Source: Chryseobacterium koreense CCUG 49689 (GTDB taxonomy: Bacteria > Bacteroidota > Bacteroidia > Flavobacteriales > Weeksellaceae). From it: 34,467 nt of DNA. The DNA lies in assembly GCF_001045435.1 (NCBI RefSeq), contig NZ_LFNG01000021.1, positions 1 through 34,467 on the forward strand, read 5' to 3'. Position numbers and translations under genes: made by a program. The notes under the pieces are model-generated. The model was not told the DNA's origin. It ran no database searches and was given only the letters and a program-made list of their open reading frames with translations. Below, piece by piece: positions 15,095-23,759 of the stretch. Every line of letters starts with the position of its first letter. Within the stretch, counting starts at the first letter, position 1.

Positions 15095-16027
15095 ATGCTT
15101 ACCAGCAAATTGTTTGCCACAATACCGTTTCAACTTTTGCCTGATTTTCAGGAACAAAGTTTTTTGTTGGCGGTAAGCGGCGGAGCAGATTCCATGGTCC
15201 TTTTGCATTTGTTTAACAGATTGGGTTTGAAGTTCGAAGTTGCACATATCAATTACCGACTCAGAAATGAGGATTCTGATCTGGACCAAAAGTTGGTGGA
15301 AAATTATTGCTTGAAGCACAACATCGAGTTCCATCTTTACCGGGTTTCCGAAAAAGACCAAAAACCTGAAAACTCGATTCAGCTATGGGCAAGAAATCTG
15401 CGCTATGATTTTTTCAGGAAAATCCAAAAAGATCGAAACCTGGAATTTTTGGTGACTGCGCATCATTTGAATGACGAGCTGGAAACCTTCCTGATCAACC
15501 TTTCACGCGGTTCCGGAATAAAGGGATTGAGCGGAATTCCTTCTAACGAAAATAAAATCATGCGTCCGCTGCTTCATTTTTCCAAAGCAGAAATTTATGC
15601 TTTTGCCGAAAAAAATGGAATTGAGTTCCGGGAGGATTTATCCAACCAAAAAAACGACTATTTAAGAAATGGTTTCCGAAACCAGGTCATTCCGCAAATC
15701 CAGGATATCTCACCGAATTTTTTGAATGGCTTTCGGGATTCCATCCATTATTTAAGCGAAGCCAATGATTTTATTCAAAATGAAATTGAAAAAGCCCTGC
15801 AGGAAATTGTCCTTAAAAATAATGGTGAGGAAACCACTTTAAACCGAAAAGAAATGCTTTCCAAACCTGCTTTCATCATCAAAGAAATCATCAGAAGATT
15901 CGGCTTTTCAGGAGATGAAATCGAAAAGGTGATTTCCGGCGAAAACGGGAAGCTTTTCAGAAGCAAAACGCATGAACTCCACATTTTGCGGGAGGAAATT
16001 TTGTGCGTGAAAAGAAAGATAAAGTAA
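15095..16027 (+). CDS. tilS: tRNA(Ile)-lysidine synthetase, short form
   Basis: 310 aa. TilS converts C34 of the tRNA-Ile(CAU) anticodon to lysidine so that it reads AUA. The ATP-binding PP-loop SGGADS is at residues 28-33; AHINYRLRNEDSD and TAHHLNDELETFLINLSRGSGIKGLSGI (about 50 and 122-149) match the catalytic N-domain, and LSNQKNDYLRNGFRNQVIP the following segment. Most TilS proteins are well over 400 aa with a C-terminal domain; here the protein ends just after the strands of the middle region (LFRSKTHELHILREEILCV). The next gene follows directly, with no decayed remainder, so a naturally compact form is more likely than a frameshift. Confidence 0.93.
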   Translation: MLTSKLFATIPFQLLPDFQEQSFLLAVSGGADSMVLLHLFNRLGLKFEVAHINYRLRNEDSDLDQKLVENYCLKHNIEFHLYRVSEKDQKPENSIQLWARNLRYDFFRKIQKDRNLEFLVTAHHLNDELETFLINLSRGSGIKGLSGIPSNENKIMRPLLHFSKAEIYAFAEKNGIEFREDLSNQKNDYLRNGFRNQVIPQIQDISPNFLNGFRDSIHYLSEANDFIQNEIEKALQEIVLKNNGEETTLNRKEMLSKPAFIIKEIIRRFGFSGDEIEKVISGENGKLFRSKTHELHILREEILCVKRKIK

Positions 16028-16066
16028 ATCATAATGCCTAATTTTGGAGGCTTAATAAAGTTAGAA

Positions 16067-18139
16067 ATGAAATTCAGAAATTATTTAATCCTAATTCTGG
16101 CCTTCCTTTTTCAGGGAATTTCGGCACAGATTAAGGATCCGGTAAAATTCAAATACAACATCAATTCCCTTCCCAATAATGAATACGAAGCTGTTTTAAC
16201 GGCAACCATCGACAAAAACTGGCACATTTATTCCAAAGATTTGCCACCCGATTCCGGAATCCCGACGGAAATGAAAGTGACCTCCAAAGACGGAATCCAG
16301 CTCATCGGGAAAGTGGTGGAAGTGGGAAAAAAACATGACGAGTTCTCTGAAGCTTTCGGGGCGCAAATCGTCTATTATTCTGATCTGGTTCAGTTTAAGC
16401 AAAAATTTAAACTTAAAAATAATTCCAAACCGGCAAATGTTGTAGCAGAAATCACCTACCAAACCTGTGATGACCGGGTTTGTCTGGCGCCGAACACTTT
16501 GGAGTTTGAACAAAAAGTGGCACCAAGTGCTGCCGGAACTACTGTAATAACCAATGATGAAGCCGCACCCGAAACTAACGCTGGTCTGGATTCGGCAAAC
16601 GTGACGGAACCAGCGGAAACCGTTGCCGCGAAAGCAGTTTCTCCAGCTCCATCCGAACAAAAAGGTTTAAAAGTTGCTTCCATCGAACATGAAAATCCGC
16701 TGACAGATTGCGGCGTGACCAAACAGAAAAACAGCGAAAATTTCTGGACTTATCTGCTGCTTGGATTTTTCGGTGGACTGATCGCATTGCTCACTCCATG
16801 CGTGTTCCCGATGATTCCACTCACGGTTTCGTTTTTTACCAAAGGTTCCAAAAACAAGGCAAAAGGAAGACGGGATGCAATGATTTATGGATTCTTCATC
16901 CTTTTGATTTTCGTGTTGCTTTCCGTGCCATTCCATATTGTGGACGGAATTGCAGGAAATATTTTCAATGAAATTTCCACCTCGGTTTGGCTGAATGTCA
17001 CCTTCTTTCTGATCTTCTTATTTTTTGCGGGAAGCTTTTTCGGATATTACGACATTACTTTGCCGAGTTCCATTGCCAATAAATCTTCAAAAGCCGAAGA
17101 GGCAGGCGGATTGATCGGAATCTTCTTTATGGCATTGACTTTAGTCATCGTTTCGTTTTCCTGTACGGGTCCAATTTTGGGAAGTTTGCTGGGAAGCGCG
17201 GTGACCGGTTCGGCAAATGTACCCTTGCTTTTAACTTATGCTTTGGCCGGATTCGGATTGAGTTGGGCAATTATTTTCGGACTTCTGGCATTGTTTCCGC
17301 AAGCGCTGCAAAGTCTGCCAAAATCTGGTGGCTGGATGAATACCGTGAAAGTGGTTTTGGGATTCATCGAACTGGGATTGGCTTTGAAATTTCTATCGAA
17401 AGCAGATTTGGTTTCGAAGACATTTTTCCTGAAACGTGAACTTTTCATCGCACTGTGGATCGTGATCACCATTGGTTTGGTTCTTTACCTATTTGGTAAA
17501 ATCAGATTTCCGCATGATGACAAAAAACCGAAAATTTCATGGGCCAGGAAACTTTTCGGAGTTTTGGGAATTGCGTTTACCGTTTATTTAATCCAGGGAC
17601 TTTTTCCCGGCGAAAGACCGAAACTCCAGCATTTGAGCGGAATTCTTCCTCCGATCAATGTGAGCTATCTTCACGACGAAAAAGACGGCATTTTGGGTAT
17701 GCATCCTGAACATGACTATTTCAAAGCGATTGAAGTTGCCAAAAAAGAAAATAAACCTTTACTCATAGACTTCACCGGTTTCGGTTGCGAAAACTGCCGT
17801 AAAATGGAGGAATTTGTCTGGAGCGAACCCGACATCTTACCAATGCTTCAAAACGACGTGGTTCTGGCATCGCTTTATGTGGACGATAAAGAGGAGCTTC
17901 CAATACATGAGCAAACTTCTGTGGACATGGGAAATGGACAAAAGAAAAAAGTGAAAACCATTGGAGATAAATGGTCGCTTTTCCAGCAAATCAATTTCAA
18001 TAACAATTCCCAACCGCATTACGTTTTGATGACGCCAGACGGAAAAGTCATCAACCATCCCGTTTCCGGTTACATGCCGAAAGAGGATTTCAAAAACTTC
18101 CTGAAATGCGGGATTGAATTTTTTAAAAATAAGCCGTGA
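16067..18139 (+). CDS. dsbD: Thiol:disulfide interchange protein DsbD
   Basis: 690 aa from the ATG at 16067; an in-frame ATG at 16034 would add 11 residues in front of a good signal peptide (MKFRNYLILILAFLFQGISA) and is rejected. Domain order is standard: N-terminal DsbD-alpha domain with the Cys pair in TYQTCDDRVCLAP; membrane domain of about eight helices with LLTPCVFPMIPLTVSFF and VSFSCTGPILGSLLG supplying the two membrane cysteines; C-terminal thioredoxin-like domain with DFTGFGCENCRKMEEFVW (CxxC). The protein moves electrons from cytoplasmic thioredoxin to periplasmic thiols. It starts 39 bp after tilS and is probably co-transcribed with it. Confidence 0.94.
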   Translation: MKFRNYLILILAFLFQGISAQIKDPVKFKYNINSLPNNEYEAVLTATIDKNWHIYSKDLPPDSGIPTEMKVTSKDGIQLIGKVVEVGKKHDEFSEAFGAQIVYYSDLVQFKQKFKLKNNSKPANVVAEITYQTCDDRVCLAPNTLEFEQKVAPSAAGTTVITNDEAAPETNAGLDSANVTEPAETVAAKAVSPAPSEQKGLKVASIEHENPLTDCGVTKQKNSENFWTYLLLGFFGGLIALLTPCVFPMIPLTVSFFTKGSKNKAKGRRDAMIYGFFILLIFVLLSVPFHIVDGIAGNIFNEISTSVWLNVTFFLIFLFFAGSFFGYYDITLPSSIANKSSKAEEAGGLIGIFFMALTLVIVSFSCTGPILGSLLGSAVTGSANVPLLLTYALAGFGLSWAIIFGLLALFPQALQSLPKSGGWMNTVKVVLGFIELGLALKFLSKADLVSKTFFLKRELFIALWIVITIGLVLYLFGKIRFPHDDKKPKISWARKLFGVLGIAFTVYLIQGLFPGERPKLQHLSGILPPINVSYLHDEKDGILGMHPEHDYFKAIEVAKKENKPLLIDFTGFGCENCRKMEEFVWSEPDILPMLQNDVVLASLYVDDKEELPIHEQTSVDMGNGQKKKVKTIGDKWSLFQQINFNNNSQPHYVLMTPDGKVINHPVSGYMPKEDFKNFLKCGIEFFKNKP

Positions 18140-18176
18140 TTAATTAACGCTGAATATTAAACAGCAAGTCATATAG

Positions 18177-18205
18177 AATCCCGATTGTTGTGAACTTTCG
18201 GGATT
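18177..18205 (+). terminator. Possible weak terminator after dsbD
   Basis: An 8-bp stem AATCCCGA / TCGGGATT (18177-18184 with 18198-18205) lies about 40 bp past the dsbD stop. The T tract after it is short and interrupted (TTTCTTATGTT), so termination is uncertain. Confidence 0.4.
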
Positions 18206-18344
18206 TCTTATGTTCCACATTTAAATAAATTGTTGAATTGTCAAGATTTTTAAAATTAAGGTATAAATATTGATGTCAAAATTAAAATTACTTATCAGCT
18301 TTTAAATAATTTTCCAATCTTGTTCAATTATTAAAAATACCATT

Positions 18345-18872
18345 ATGGAAAATCTTGCCCAAAAACAGACGAATACCGGAAAAAAACCGATGACCAACAA
18401 AAAAGCCATACACATCGATATGACTCCCATGGTGGATTTGGGATTTCTGCTGATTACCTTTTTTATGCTTGCAACCCATTTCTCAAAACCAAATGTGATG
18501 GACCTAGGTTTACCCGCGAAAAGTCCCACTCCGACAAACACAGTGATTGACTTCCGCAATCAGATTACTTTCCTCATCGGGAAAGATAACCGAATTTTCT
18601 ATTACCAAGCCGAATCAAAAGACTTGATTAAGAATGTTTTAAGGGAAACAACTTTCGAGGGGAACCAAATTGCAAAAATCATTGCCCATGCGAAGAAAAC
18701 CGCCCCAAAACCTGATATTTTCACCGTCATCATCAAACCAACAGACGATTCCAGCTATAAAAACTTCGTGGACATGCTGGATAATATGGCAATTACGCAG
18801 AATGAGCGGTATGGAATTTCTGATATAAAACCCATTGAAAAAGGTATTTACATGGGAGCGATTGAACCCTAA
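18345..18872 (+). CDS. Orphan ExbD-family protein
   Basis: 175 aa. It has the full ExbD layout: short N-terminus, one membrane helix with HIDMTPMVDLGFLLITFFML (Asp at about residue 31) and a periplasmic domain. It is plainly a paralogue of the second exbD of the operon: PNVMDLGLPAK, GKDNRIFY, FTVIIKPTDD and KNFVDMLDNMAIT all recur there with few changes. No exbB, tonB or receptor gene is adjacent. It may supply an alternative ExbD subunit to the ExbB at 5815-6681. No exact -7 box was found in the 205 bp upstream. Confidence 0.9.
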   Translation: MENLAQKQTNTGKKPMTNKKAIHIDMTPMVDLGFLLITFFMLATHFSKPNVMDLGLPAKSPTPTNTVIDFRNQITFLIGKDNRIFYYQAESKDLIKNVLRETTFEGNQIAKIIAHAKKTAPKPDIFTVIIKPTDDSSYKNFVDMLDNMAITQNERYGISDIKPIEKGIYMGAIEP

Positions 18873-18890
18873 ATAGGATACAAAATCATA

Positions 18891-18921
18891 TTGCAAAATT
18901 TCCTACAATGTTTTATCTTTA
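18891..18921 (+). promoter_or_regulatory. Promoter of the small PLDc_N-like gene
   Basis: TTG (18891-18893), a 20-bp spacer and TATCTTTA (18914-18921), one mismatch from TAnnTTTG. Predicted start near 18928 is downstream of the ORF's upstream codons and supports the ATG at 18942 as the start. Confidence 0.55.
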
Positions 18922-18941
18922 GCTATCGAAAACATTTTGTC

Positions 18942-19142
18942 ATGGATATTTCTTCAGCAATTGGGGTATTACTACTTCTTGGGATGATTGCTTTTATTTG
19001 GTTGCTTCCGATATTCAGTATTCTTTTTTCGCAGAAGACTTCGGGCAGCGAAAAGGTAGCCTGGCTCTTAGCGGTTCTGTTCGTTTCATGGTTTGCATGG
19101 ATTTTTTATTTGCTGCTCGCACCAATCAGGAAAAAGGTTTAG
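18942..19142 (+). CDS. Small membrane protein resembling the PLDc_N domain
   Basis: 66 aa from the ATG at 18942. Two hydrophobic helices (about 7-28 and 39-61) flank SQKTSGSEKVAW, and the chain ends in LLLAPIRKK. The pattern of two helices separated by a charged turn with a Trp resembles the PLDc_N domain found at the front of cardiolipin synthases and as free-standing small proteins. There is no phospholipase motif, so no enzymatic role is implied. The start was chosen because the promoter lies inside the longer reading frame. Confidence 0.65.
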   Translation: MDISSAIGVLLLLGMIAFIWLLPIFSILFSQKTSGSEKVAWLLAVLFVSWFAWIFYLLLAPIRKKV

Positions 19143-19289
19143 AAACCATTCGTTTCATTGATTATCTTTCACAAAGTTATTTAGCAATTCTGAATGACCG
19201 GAATAGATTTTAGTTTGGGGCAAATCGGTCGATTTTCTAATTCTAAAAAAAATATCCCGGAATTATCATTTCTTTACTCTTCTTTTAAT

Positions 19290-19297
19290 TACATTTG
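19290..19297 (+). promoter_or_regulatory. -7 box of the M14 peptidase gene
   Basis: TACATTTG then C is an exact TAnnTTTG box 23 bp before the ATG at 19320. The -33 region (TTTC near 19269) is weak and at short spacing. Confidence 0.6.
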
Positions 19298-19319
19298 CGA
19301 ATCTTCAATCAATTAAACT

Positions 19320-21617
19320 ATGAAAAAACTTCTATCAGTTCTTTTCCTTTTGACATGTTTACTTGTCTTTGGCCAAAAGGATTATCAAAAAGTCCGTGTT
19401 TATTACAATAGCCAGGCCGAACTCAGCCAGGCTATAAAATTATCCCAGACTGAACCCAGAACATTCAAAAAAGGTGTTTTCTTTGAATGTGAAATTCCTA
19501 AAGTCCTTGCCGACGAAATTCGCAACGCCGGACTGAAAATCGAAATTCTGGAGCCCAATCTCCGGGAATATTACGACCGACTGGAAAAAGAATTTGATGC
19601 GAAAAACATCACCAGTTCCTGCCCTGGATTTGCATTTACAGATCCTGTGAATTACAAAGCAGGAAGCATGGGTGGTTATTTGAACTACAACGAGGTGATG
19701 TCTGAACTGGACCTCATGAAAACACTGTACCCAAATCTGATTTCATCTAAGGCGGCAATTTCTACTTATACCACTTTTGAAAACCGTCCGATTTATTATG
19801 TGAAAATTTCAGACAATCCGCAAACAGAGCAAAACAAGAAAAGAATCTTGTACACTGCACTGCACCACGCACGCGAACCCGGATCATCACAGCAGCTGAT
19901 TTATTATATGTGGTATCTGCTGGAAAACTACGCTACAAATCCCGAAATCAAATCTTTGGTTGACAATACCGAAATCTATTTTGTACCGGTGGTCAATCCA
20001 GACGGATTCGCTTACAACTCTACCACCAATCCCAATGGCGGCGGAATGTGGCGTAAAAACCGCCGTTCCGGTTATGGGGTTGACAACAACCGAAATTATG
20101 GCTACCAATGGGGAACCACGGGAACCAGCACGAATCAAAATAATGACACCTACTGCGGTCCGTCTGCTTTTTCCGAACCAGAAAATCAGGCGATAAAGTG
20201 GCTGTGTGAACAGAAAAACTTTGGAGTCGCCATCAATGCACATACCAGTGGGAAGCTTTTGCTGTATCCTTTTAGCTATGCTACCAATATGCTGACACCA
20301 GACGATTTCGCGTATCAAATGACCTCTGCCGAGATGGTTCGACACAGCGGTTATCAGAATCAGATTTCTGCAGCGCTCTATCCAGCTTCTGGAGATTCGG
20401 ATGACTGGATGTACGCAGATACTTCTACAAAACCAAAGGTCTTTGCATTTACAGCAGAAATCGGAAGTAATTTCTATGAAGCTTCCGGACAAATCAAAAG
20501 TACCTGTGCAGGAATGGTATATACCAATCTCTCTGCATTAAGATTTCTGCATAATTATGCTGTTTTAAATGACACTTCGGATTTTTTCATCAGCTCTCAA
20601 AATGCGCAGTTTAATTACTCATTAAAAAGGCTCGGATTCGTTGACAATCAAGATTTTGTGGTGAAAATCACGCCGGTTTCGGCAAACATCAGCAGTGTGG
20701 GAACTCCGAACACCCATTCCGGCATGACCATCGGGCAAACTGCTGAAGGTTCAATCTCGCTTAACCTCAATCCAACTATAGCCAATGGCGAAGCAGTGAC
20801 TTTCAAAGTGGAAGTGGACAACGGAAATTATGTACAAACCGATTATGTGACCAAATATTATGGAACCGTGGTCAATAAATTCTCCGAACCAGCAAACTCC
20901 ATCACGCAGTGGACCAAAACAGGAAAATGGGATATCACCACTTCCCAATATGTTTCCTCGCCCACTTCGATCACAGATTCACCAGCAGGAAACTATTCCA
21001 ATAATACGGATACTAACATCAGAACAACCAGTGCAATTAATTTGACCACCGCTGTTGCGGCACAGTTAGAATTCAAAGCAAGATGGAACATTGAAAAAGG
21101 ATATGACTATGTGGCATTGGAAATTTCGACCAATGGTACAACCTGGCAACAACTTTGCGGAAAATATACAAGTCCGGGGACTACCAATCAGATTTCAGGG
21201 CAACCGATTTATGATGGCGTTCAAACCACTTGGGTAAAGGAACAGATTGACCTATCAAATTACATTGGCCAACAAATTTACCTCAGATTCAGATTAAAAA
21301 CTGATGCATCAACAACTGCCGACGGGTTTTACTTTGACGACCTTTATGTGAGAACAATTTTAAACGCAAGTTTAGCGACTTCAAGTACACCAATTGAAAG
21401 TGCCAAAATTTATCCGAATCCGACTTCTGACCGATTGTTTGTAAAGGATTTTGAAAAATTCAAAAGCTACAAAATCTTCTCAATGGACGGACAGCTGCTT
21501 CAAACAGGAAAAAGCACAGCAACTATTGACGTAACTCGACTCGCAAACGGAATCTATGTCGTTGAACTCGATGGCGGTTCCTCAGTTTTAAGGGAAAAAT
21601 TAATGATTAAAAAATAA
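19320..21617 (+). CDS. Secreted M14 zinc carboxypeptidase with T9SS sorting domain
   Basis: 765 aa. Signal peptide MKKLLSVLFLLTCLLVFGQ. The catalytic M14 domain (about 110-420) shows the zinc ligands in ALHHAREPGSS (HxxE, near 182-187) and AINAHTSGKLLLYPFSY (His near 308), the substrate-binding WRKNRR with NNRNYGYQW, and the catalytic Glu in FAFTAEIGSN (near 379). A beta-sandwich region of the kind seen in secreted Bacteroidota proteases follows (about 520-680). The last ~75 residues (AKIYPNPTSDRLFV to LREKLMIKK) are a type A T9SS C-terminal domain, so the enzyme should be exported across the outer membrane by type IX secretion, with the domain removed on the way. It is a single-gene unit with its own promoter and strong terminator. 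Confidence 0.95.
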   Translation: MKKLLSVLFLLTCLLVFGQKDYQKVRVYYNSQAELSQAIKLSQTEPRTFKKGVFFECEIPKVLADEIRNAGLKIEILEPNLREYYDRLEKEFDAKNITSSCPGFAFTDPVNYKAGSMGGYLNYNEVMSELDLMKTLYPNLISSKAAISTYTTFENRPIYYVKISDNPQTEQNKKRILYTALHHAREPGSSQQLIYYMWYLLENYATNPEIKSLVDNTEIYFVPVVNPDGFAYNSTTNPNGGGMWRKNRRSGYGVDNNRNYGYQWGTTGTSTNQNNDTYCGPSAFSEPENQAIKWLCEQKNFGVAINAHTSGKLLLYPFSYATNMLTPDDFAYQMTSAEMVRHSGYQNQISAALYPASGDSDDWMYADTSTKPKVFAFTAEIGSNFYEASGQIKSTCAGMVYTNLSALRFLHNYAVLNDTSDFFISSQNAQFNYSLKRLGFVDNQDFVVKITPVSANISSVGTPNTHSGMTIGQTAEGSISLNLNPTIANGEAVTFKVEVDNGNYVQTDYVTKYYGTVVNKFSEPANSITQWTKTGKWDITTSQYVSSPTSITDSPAGNYSNNTDTNIRTTSAINLTTAVAAQLEFKARWNIEKGYDYVALEISTNGTTWQQLCGKYTSPGTTNQISGQPIYDGVQTTWVKEQIDLSNYIGQQIYLRFRLKTDASTTADGFYFDDLYVRTILNASLATSSTPIESAKIYPNPTSDRLFVKDFEKFKSYKIFSMDGQLLQTGKSTATIDVTRLANGIYVVELDGGSSVLREKLMIKK

Positions 21618-21637
21618 CGAATCCCTCTTTAAAAAAG

Positions 21638-21666
21638 AAACCCACTGTAGCATCTGCAGTGGGTTT
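21638..21666. terminator. Bidirectional terminator between the M14 peptidase and a convergent lipoprotein gene
   Basis: A 13-bp stem (21638-21650 with 21654-21666, one G-T pair) has a 3-nt loop. The plus strand continues with TTTTTTAAT and the minus strand with a T-rich tract, so it can end transcription from both sides. Confidence 0.9.
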
Positions 21667-21690
21667 TTTAATATTGATGGCGATTCCGGT

Positions 21691-22200
21691 TTATGGATTC
21701 GTATTGGGAACACTGCTGAAACCGATGGAGGTTTTCACAGAAATGTCAGATGTTGGCGACTGTTTCAAAACATAAACCAGCCTTTCCTGAACCGCACCGG
21801 ATTTCATGATATGGTCAAAAGTGGTGGAAGTATTCAAATCCAAAGAAAGTGAAGTTCCCACATTATCCGGAATATCTTCTCTGGAAGCAACCAAAACCTC
21901 ATTGCTGCCATTATTGGACAGATATACTTTCACCGATTTGAAAATTCCCATACTTGCATTGGATCCCACTGAAATGGTCGCATTGGAAACCCGGATGTCT
22001 CTCACATTTGCACCGGCTCCTGTAAGCTGGTTAATACTTTGCGCTACTGAAACATTTGACAATGTGGTGTTTGCAGGTGATCCAGCGGTCACCAAAATGG
22101 TCGCATTATATGGAAAAGTGTTCTGCAGAATCGATGAAACGGTGGAACAGCTTGCTAAAGTAGCAGTTGCTGCTACTGCTGATAAAAATAAATTTTTCAT
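21691..22200 (-). CDS. Lipoprotein of unknown function
   Basis: 169 aa from the ATG at 22200, giving MKNLFLSAVAATATLASC with the lipobox at Cys18. A longer frame upstream puts 15 unlikely residues before the signal and is rejected. The mature part is rich in Ser, Thr, Asn and Val (NATILVTAGSPANTTLSNVS, INQLTGAGANVRDIRVSNAT), as expected for a beta-rich surface or periplasmic protein. It ends against the M14 peptidase gene with a shared terminator. Not recognised as a named family. Confidence 0.8.
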   Translation of the reverse strand: MKNLFLSAVAATATLASCSTVSSILQNTFPYNATILVTAGSPANTTLSNVSVAQSINQLTGAGANVRDIRVSNATISVGSNASMGIFKSVKVYLSNNGSNEVLVASREDIPDNVGTSLSLDLNTSTTFDHIMKSGAVQERLVYVLKQSPTSDISVKTSIGFSSVPNTNP

Positions 22201-22298
22201 AGTGGTTGATATTAATTGAAACCTTTTATTCAGAAATTGTACCAAGAACGGGTTTTAACAAAAAATTAACGGTCCCAAAAAAGTTGCCCGGCAAAAAG

Positions 22299-22811
22299 CT
22301 ACTTGATACTGACCGAAAACTTCCCTTTCGCATCTCCTGAAGCCATATTGCTTTTCCCGATAATCAGCCAGATTTCACCAGTTTTTTGAATATCATAAGA
22401 AATATCCCGCCCGAAAGGTCCGTCCAAATCACCGTTTGCCAGTTTGATCTGGTTGAAACGGATATTCATTTCAGAACTTTCCGGCTCAATTTTTCCCTCG
22501 ATTCTTTTATTGCTAAAGTTCTTGATTTTCAGCACATACTGTTGATTATCTTTGGTAAATTCGTCCTGGATTTTAAGTGGAATCATCTCTCCGTTGATGG
22601 TTTTGATGATTTTATCTCCTTCCACCACACGGAATGTATTTGATGGTTTCGGTTCCTGTTTTTCAATTGGAACCATGGCTTCATTGACTGTGTCAGGATT
22701 ATTTTCCGGAATGGTGACAACAGAATCCTCTTTCACGTCATTTTGACCGACCGCTTCCTTTTTATCGCAGGAAAACAGCAGCAAAGGAATGATGAGCAAT
22801 AGTTTTTTCAT
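22299..22811 (-). CDS. Lipoprotein of unknown function
   Basis: 170 aa. The N-terminus MKKLLLIIPLLLFSCDKKE is a lipoprotein signal (Cys15). A Glu/Pro-rich linker (about 20-55, PIEKQEPKPSNT) leads to a beta-type domain with DKIIKTINGEMIPLKIQDEF and a Gly/Lys C-terminus (SGDAKGKFSVSIK). It lies 98 bp upstream of the previous lipoprotein gene on the same strand, so co-transcription is possible. No named domain recognised. Confidence 0.8.
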   Translation of the reverse strand: MKKLLLIIPLLLFSCDKKEAVGQNDVKEDSVVTIPENNPDTVNEAMVPIEKQEPKPSNTFRVVEGDKIIKTINGEMIPLKIQDEFTKDNQQYVLKIKNFSNKRIEGKIEPESSEMNIRFNQIKLANGDLDGPFGRDISYDIQKTGEIWLIIGKSNMASGDAKGKFSVSIK

Positions 22812-22855
22812 TTTCTTAATGGTTTGATAATAGTTCCTTTTTGATTGAAATGATT

Positions 22856-23040
22856 TTACTTTTTTAAGATTTCATCTCGCCGCTTTTTGGCCTTCATGTT
22901 TGATGCATAGACTTTCTATTAAACCAAACCAAATTCGCTGAAAATTATGGACAAAAAAAATCATTCGTTGTGAAGACGCGTCCCAATTCATAAAACTGCA
23001 AACCAAAATTGTTCCATCGATTTCAAAACATTTTTCAGGC
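22856..23040 (-). pseudogene. Decayed C-terminal fragment of a DUF4173-family membrane protein gene
   Basis: In this otherwise geneless stretch the minus strand encodes GTILVCSFMNW, matching GVILVCSFVNW of the intact gene at 26882-28252. Positions 22982-23017 align to 27091-27126 with 31 of 36 bases identical. Downstream, HNFQRIWF parallels VNFHRVSIHF, and after a frame change KKRRDEILKK and a stop parallel the EKLRDEILKEA segment of the intact protein. The order of the three matches is conserved, so this is common descent, not chance. The fragment contains at least one frameshift and lacks the N-terminal membrane part. The rest of the 22812-23132 gap shows no gene. Confidence 0.75.
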
Positions 23041-23132
23041 GCAGCATAAAATTAGGTTTAATTCCATTGATAAAAACAGAAAAAGCGCTTTTGGGTCCTC
23101 TAAAAAAATAATTTCGATGCTCCCAAATTACA

Positions 23133-23726
23133 TCAGAAAATTTTATGCTTTCGTGCAAACCGCCATTCGTCTTCCAGAGCATAAGCAATGAGCCAATCGT
23201 GATTTCGAGGAAATATGACTGCATCGCCGTGCTCACCGCTCATGAAATCGTCATTTACATTTTGGATAAAATCCTGCAAATCCATTTCCAATAAAAACGC
23301 ATATTTTAGCCAGCAAATCAACACTTTTTTTTCTGAAAGTTGATGCTGTTCCATCAGTTCCCGCATCACCTCATCTGGTTGATTGCCATAGCCAACAACG
23401 AGCGCATCCAAAACGTAACGAAACGGATTTTCACTTGGGTATTTTTCCAGAACGGTTTCTACCTCTTTGTCTTCATTGGTTATCAAAACATCGGAAAGTT
23501 TATATTTTGCCAGATTTTCTTTTAGAATATAGGCTTGAAGAAGTTCGTGGAACTCCAGCGGGATGCACCGAAATGAAACCACGCTGTATTTGATCCCAGA
23601 GTTTTGAAGCTCCTCCAAAACCTCCAGAAAAGGCTCAATATTACGTGTCACAAATTCGCTGAACCGAATACGGATTTGCAGTTGCGCCCTCTTTTCCAGG
23701 AGTTGATTTCGTTGGTCGGGATTCAT
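23133..23726 (-). CDS. Cytoplasmic protein of unknown function
   Basis: 197 aa, no signal peptide or membrane helix. It begins with a basic amphipathic stretch (NQLLEKRAQLQIRIRFSEF) and carries regions EVLEELQNSGIKYSVVSFR and DALVVGYGNQPDEVMRELME, giving a mixed alpha/beta look. The C-terminus is Trp/Arg-rich (NHDWLIAYALEDEWRFARK). I do not recognise the family. The start lies 33 bp after the coiled-coil gene on the same strand, so it is probably the last gene of that three-gene unit. Confidence 0.75.
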   Translation of the reverse strand: MNPDQRNQLLEKRAQLQIRIRFSEFVTRNIEPFLEVLEELQNSGIKYSVVSFRCIPLEFHELLQAYILKENLAKYKLSDVLITNEDKEVETVLEKYPSENPFRYVLDALVVGYGNQPDEVMRELMEQHQLSEKKVLICWLKYAFLLEMDLQDFIQNVNDDFMSGEHGDAVIFPRNHDWLIAYALEDEWRFARKHKIF

Positions 23727-23759
23727 GTTTCAGATGTTATTATTGGAAAAAGCTTATTC

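Noticed and set aside
22988..23236. 82-residue minus-strand reading frame overlapping the end of the 197-aa gene
   Set aside because: Its first third overlaps a better-supported gene in another frame. Its 3' end coincides with the DUF4173 fragment in a different frame, so the open frame is probably accidental.
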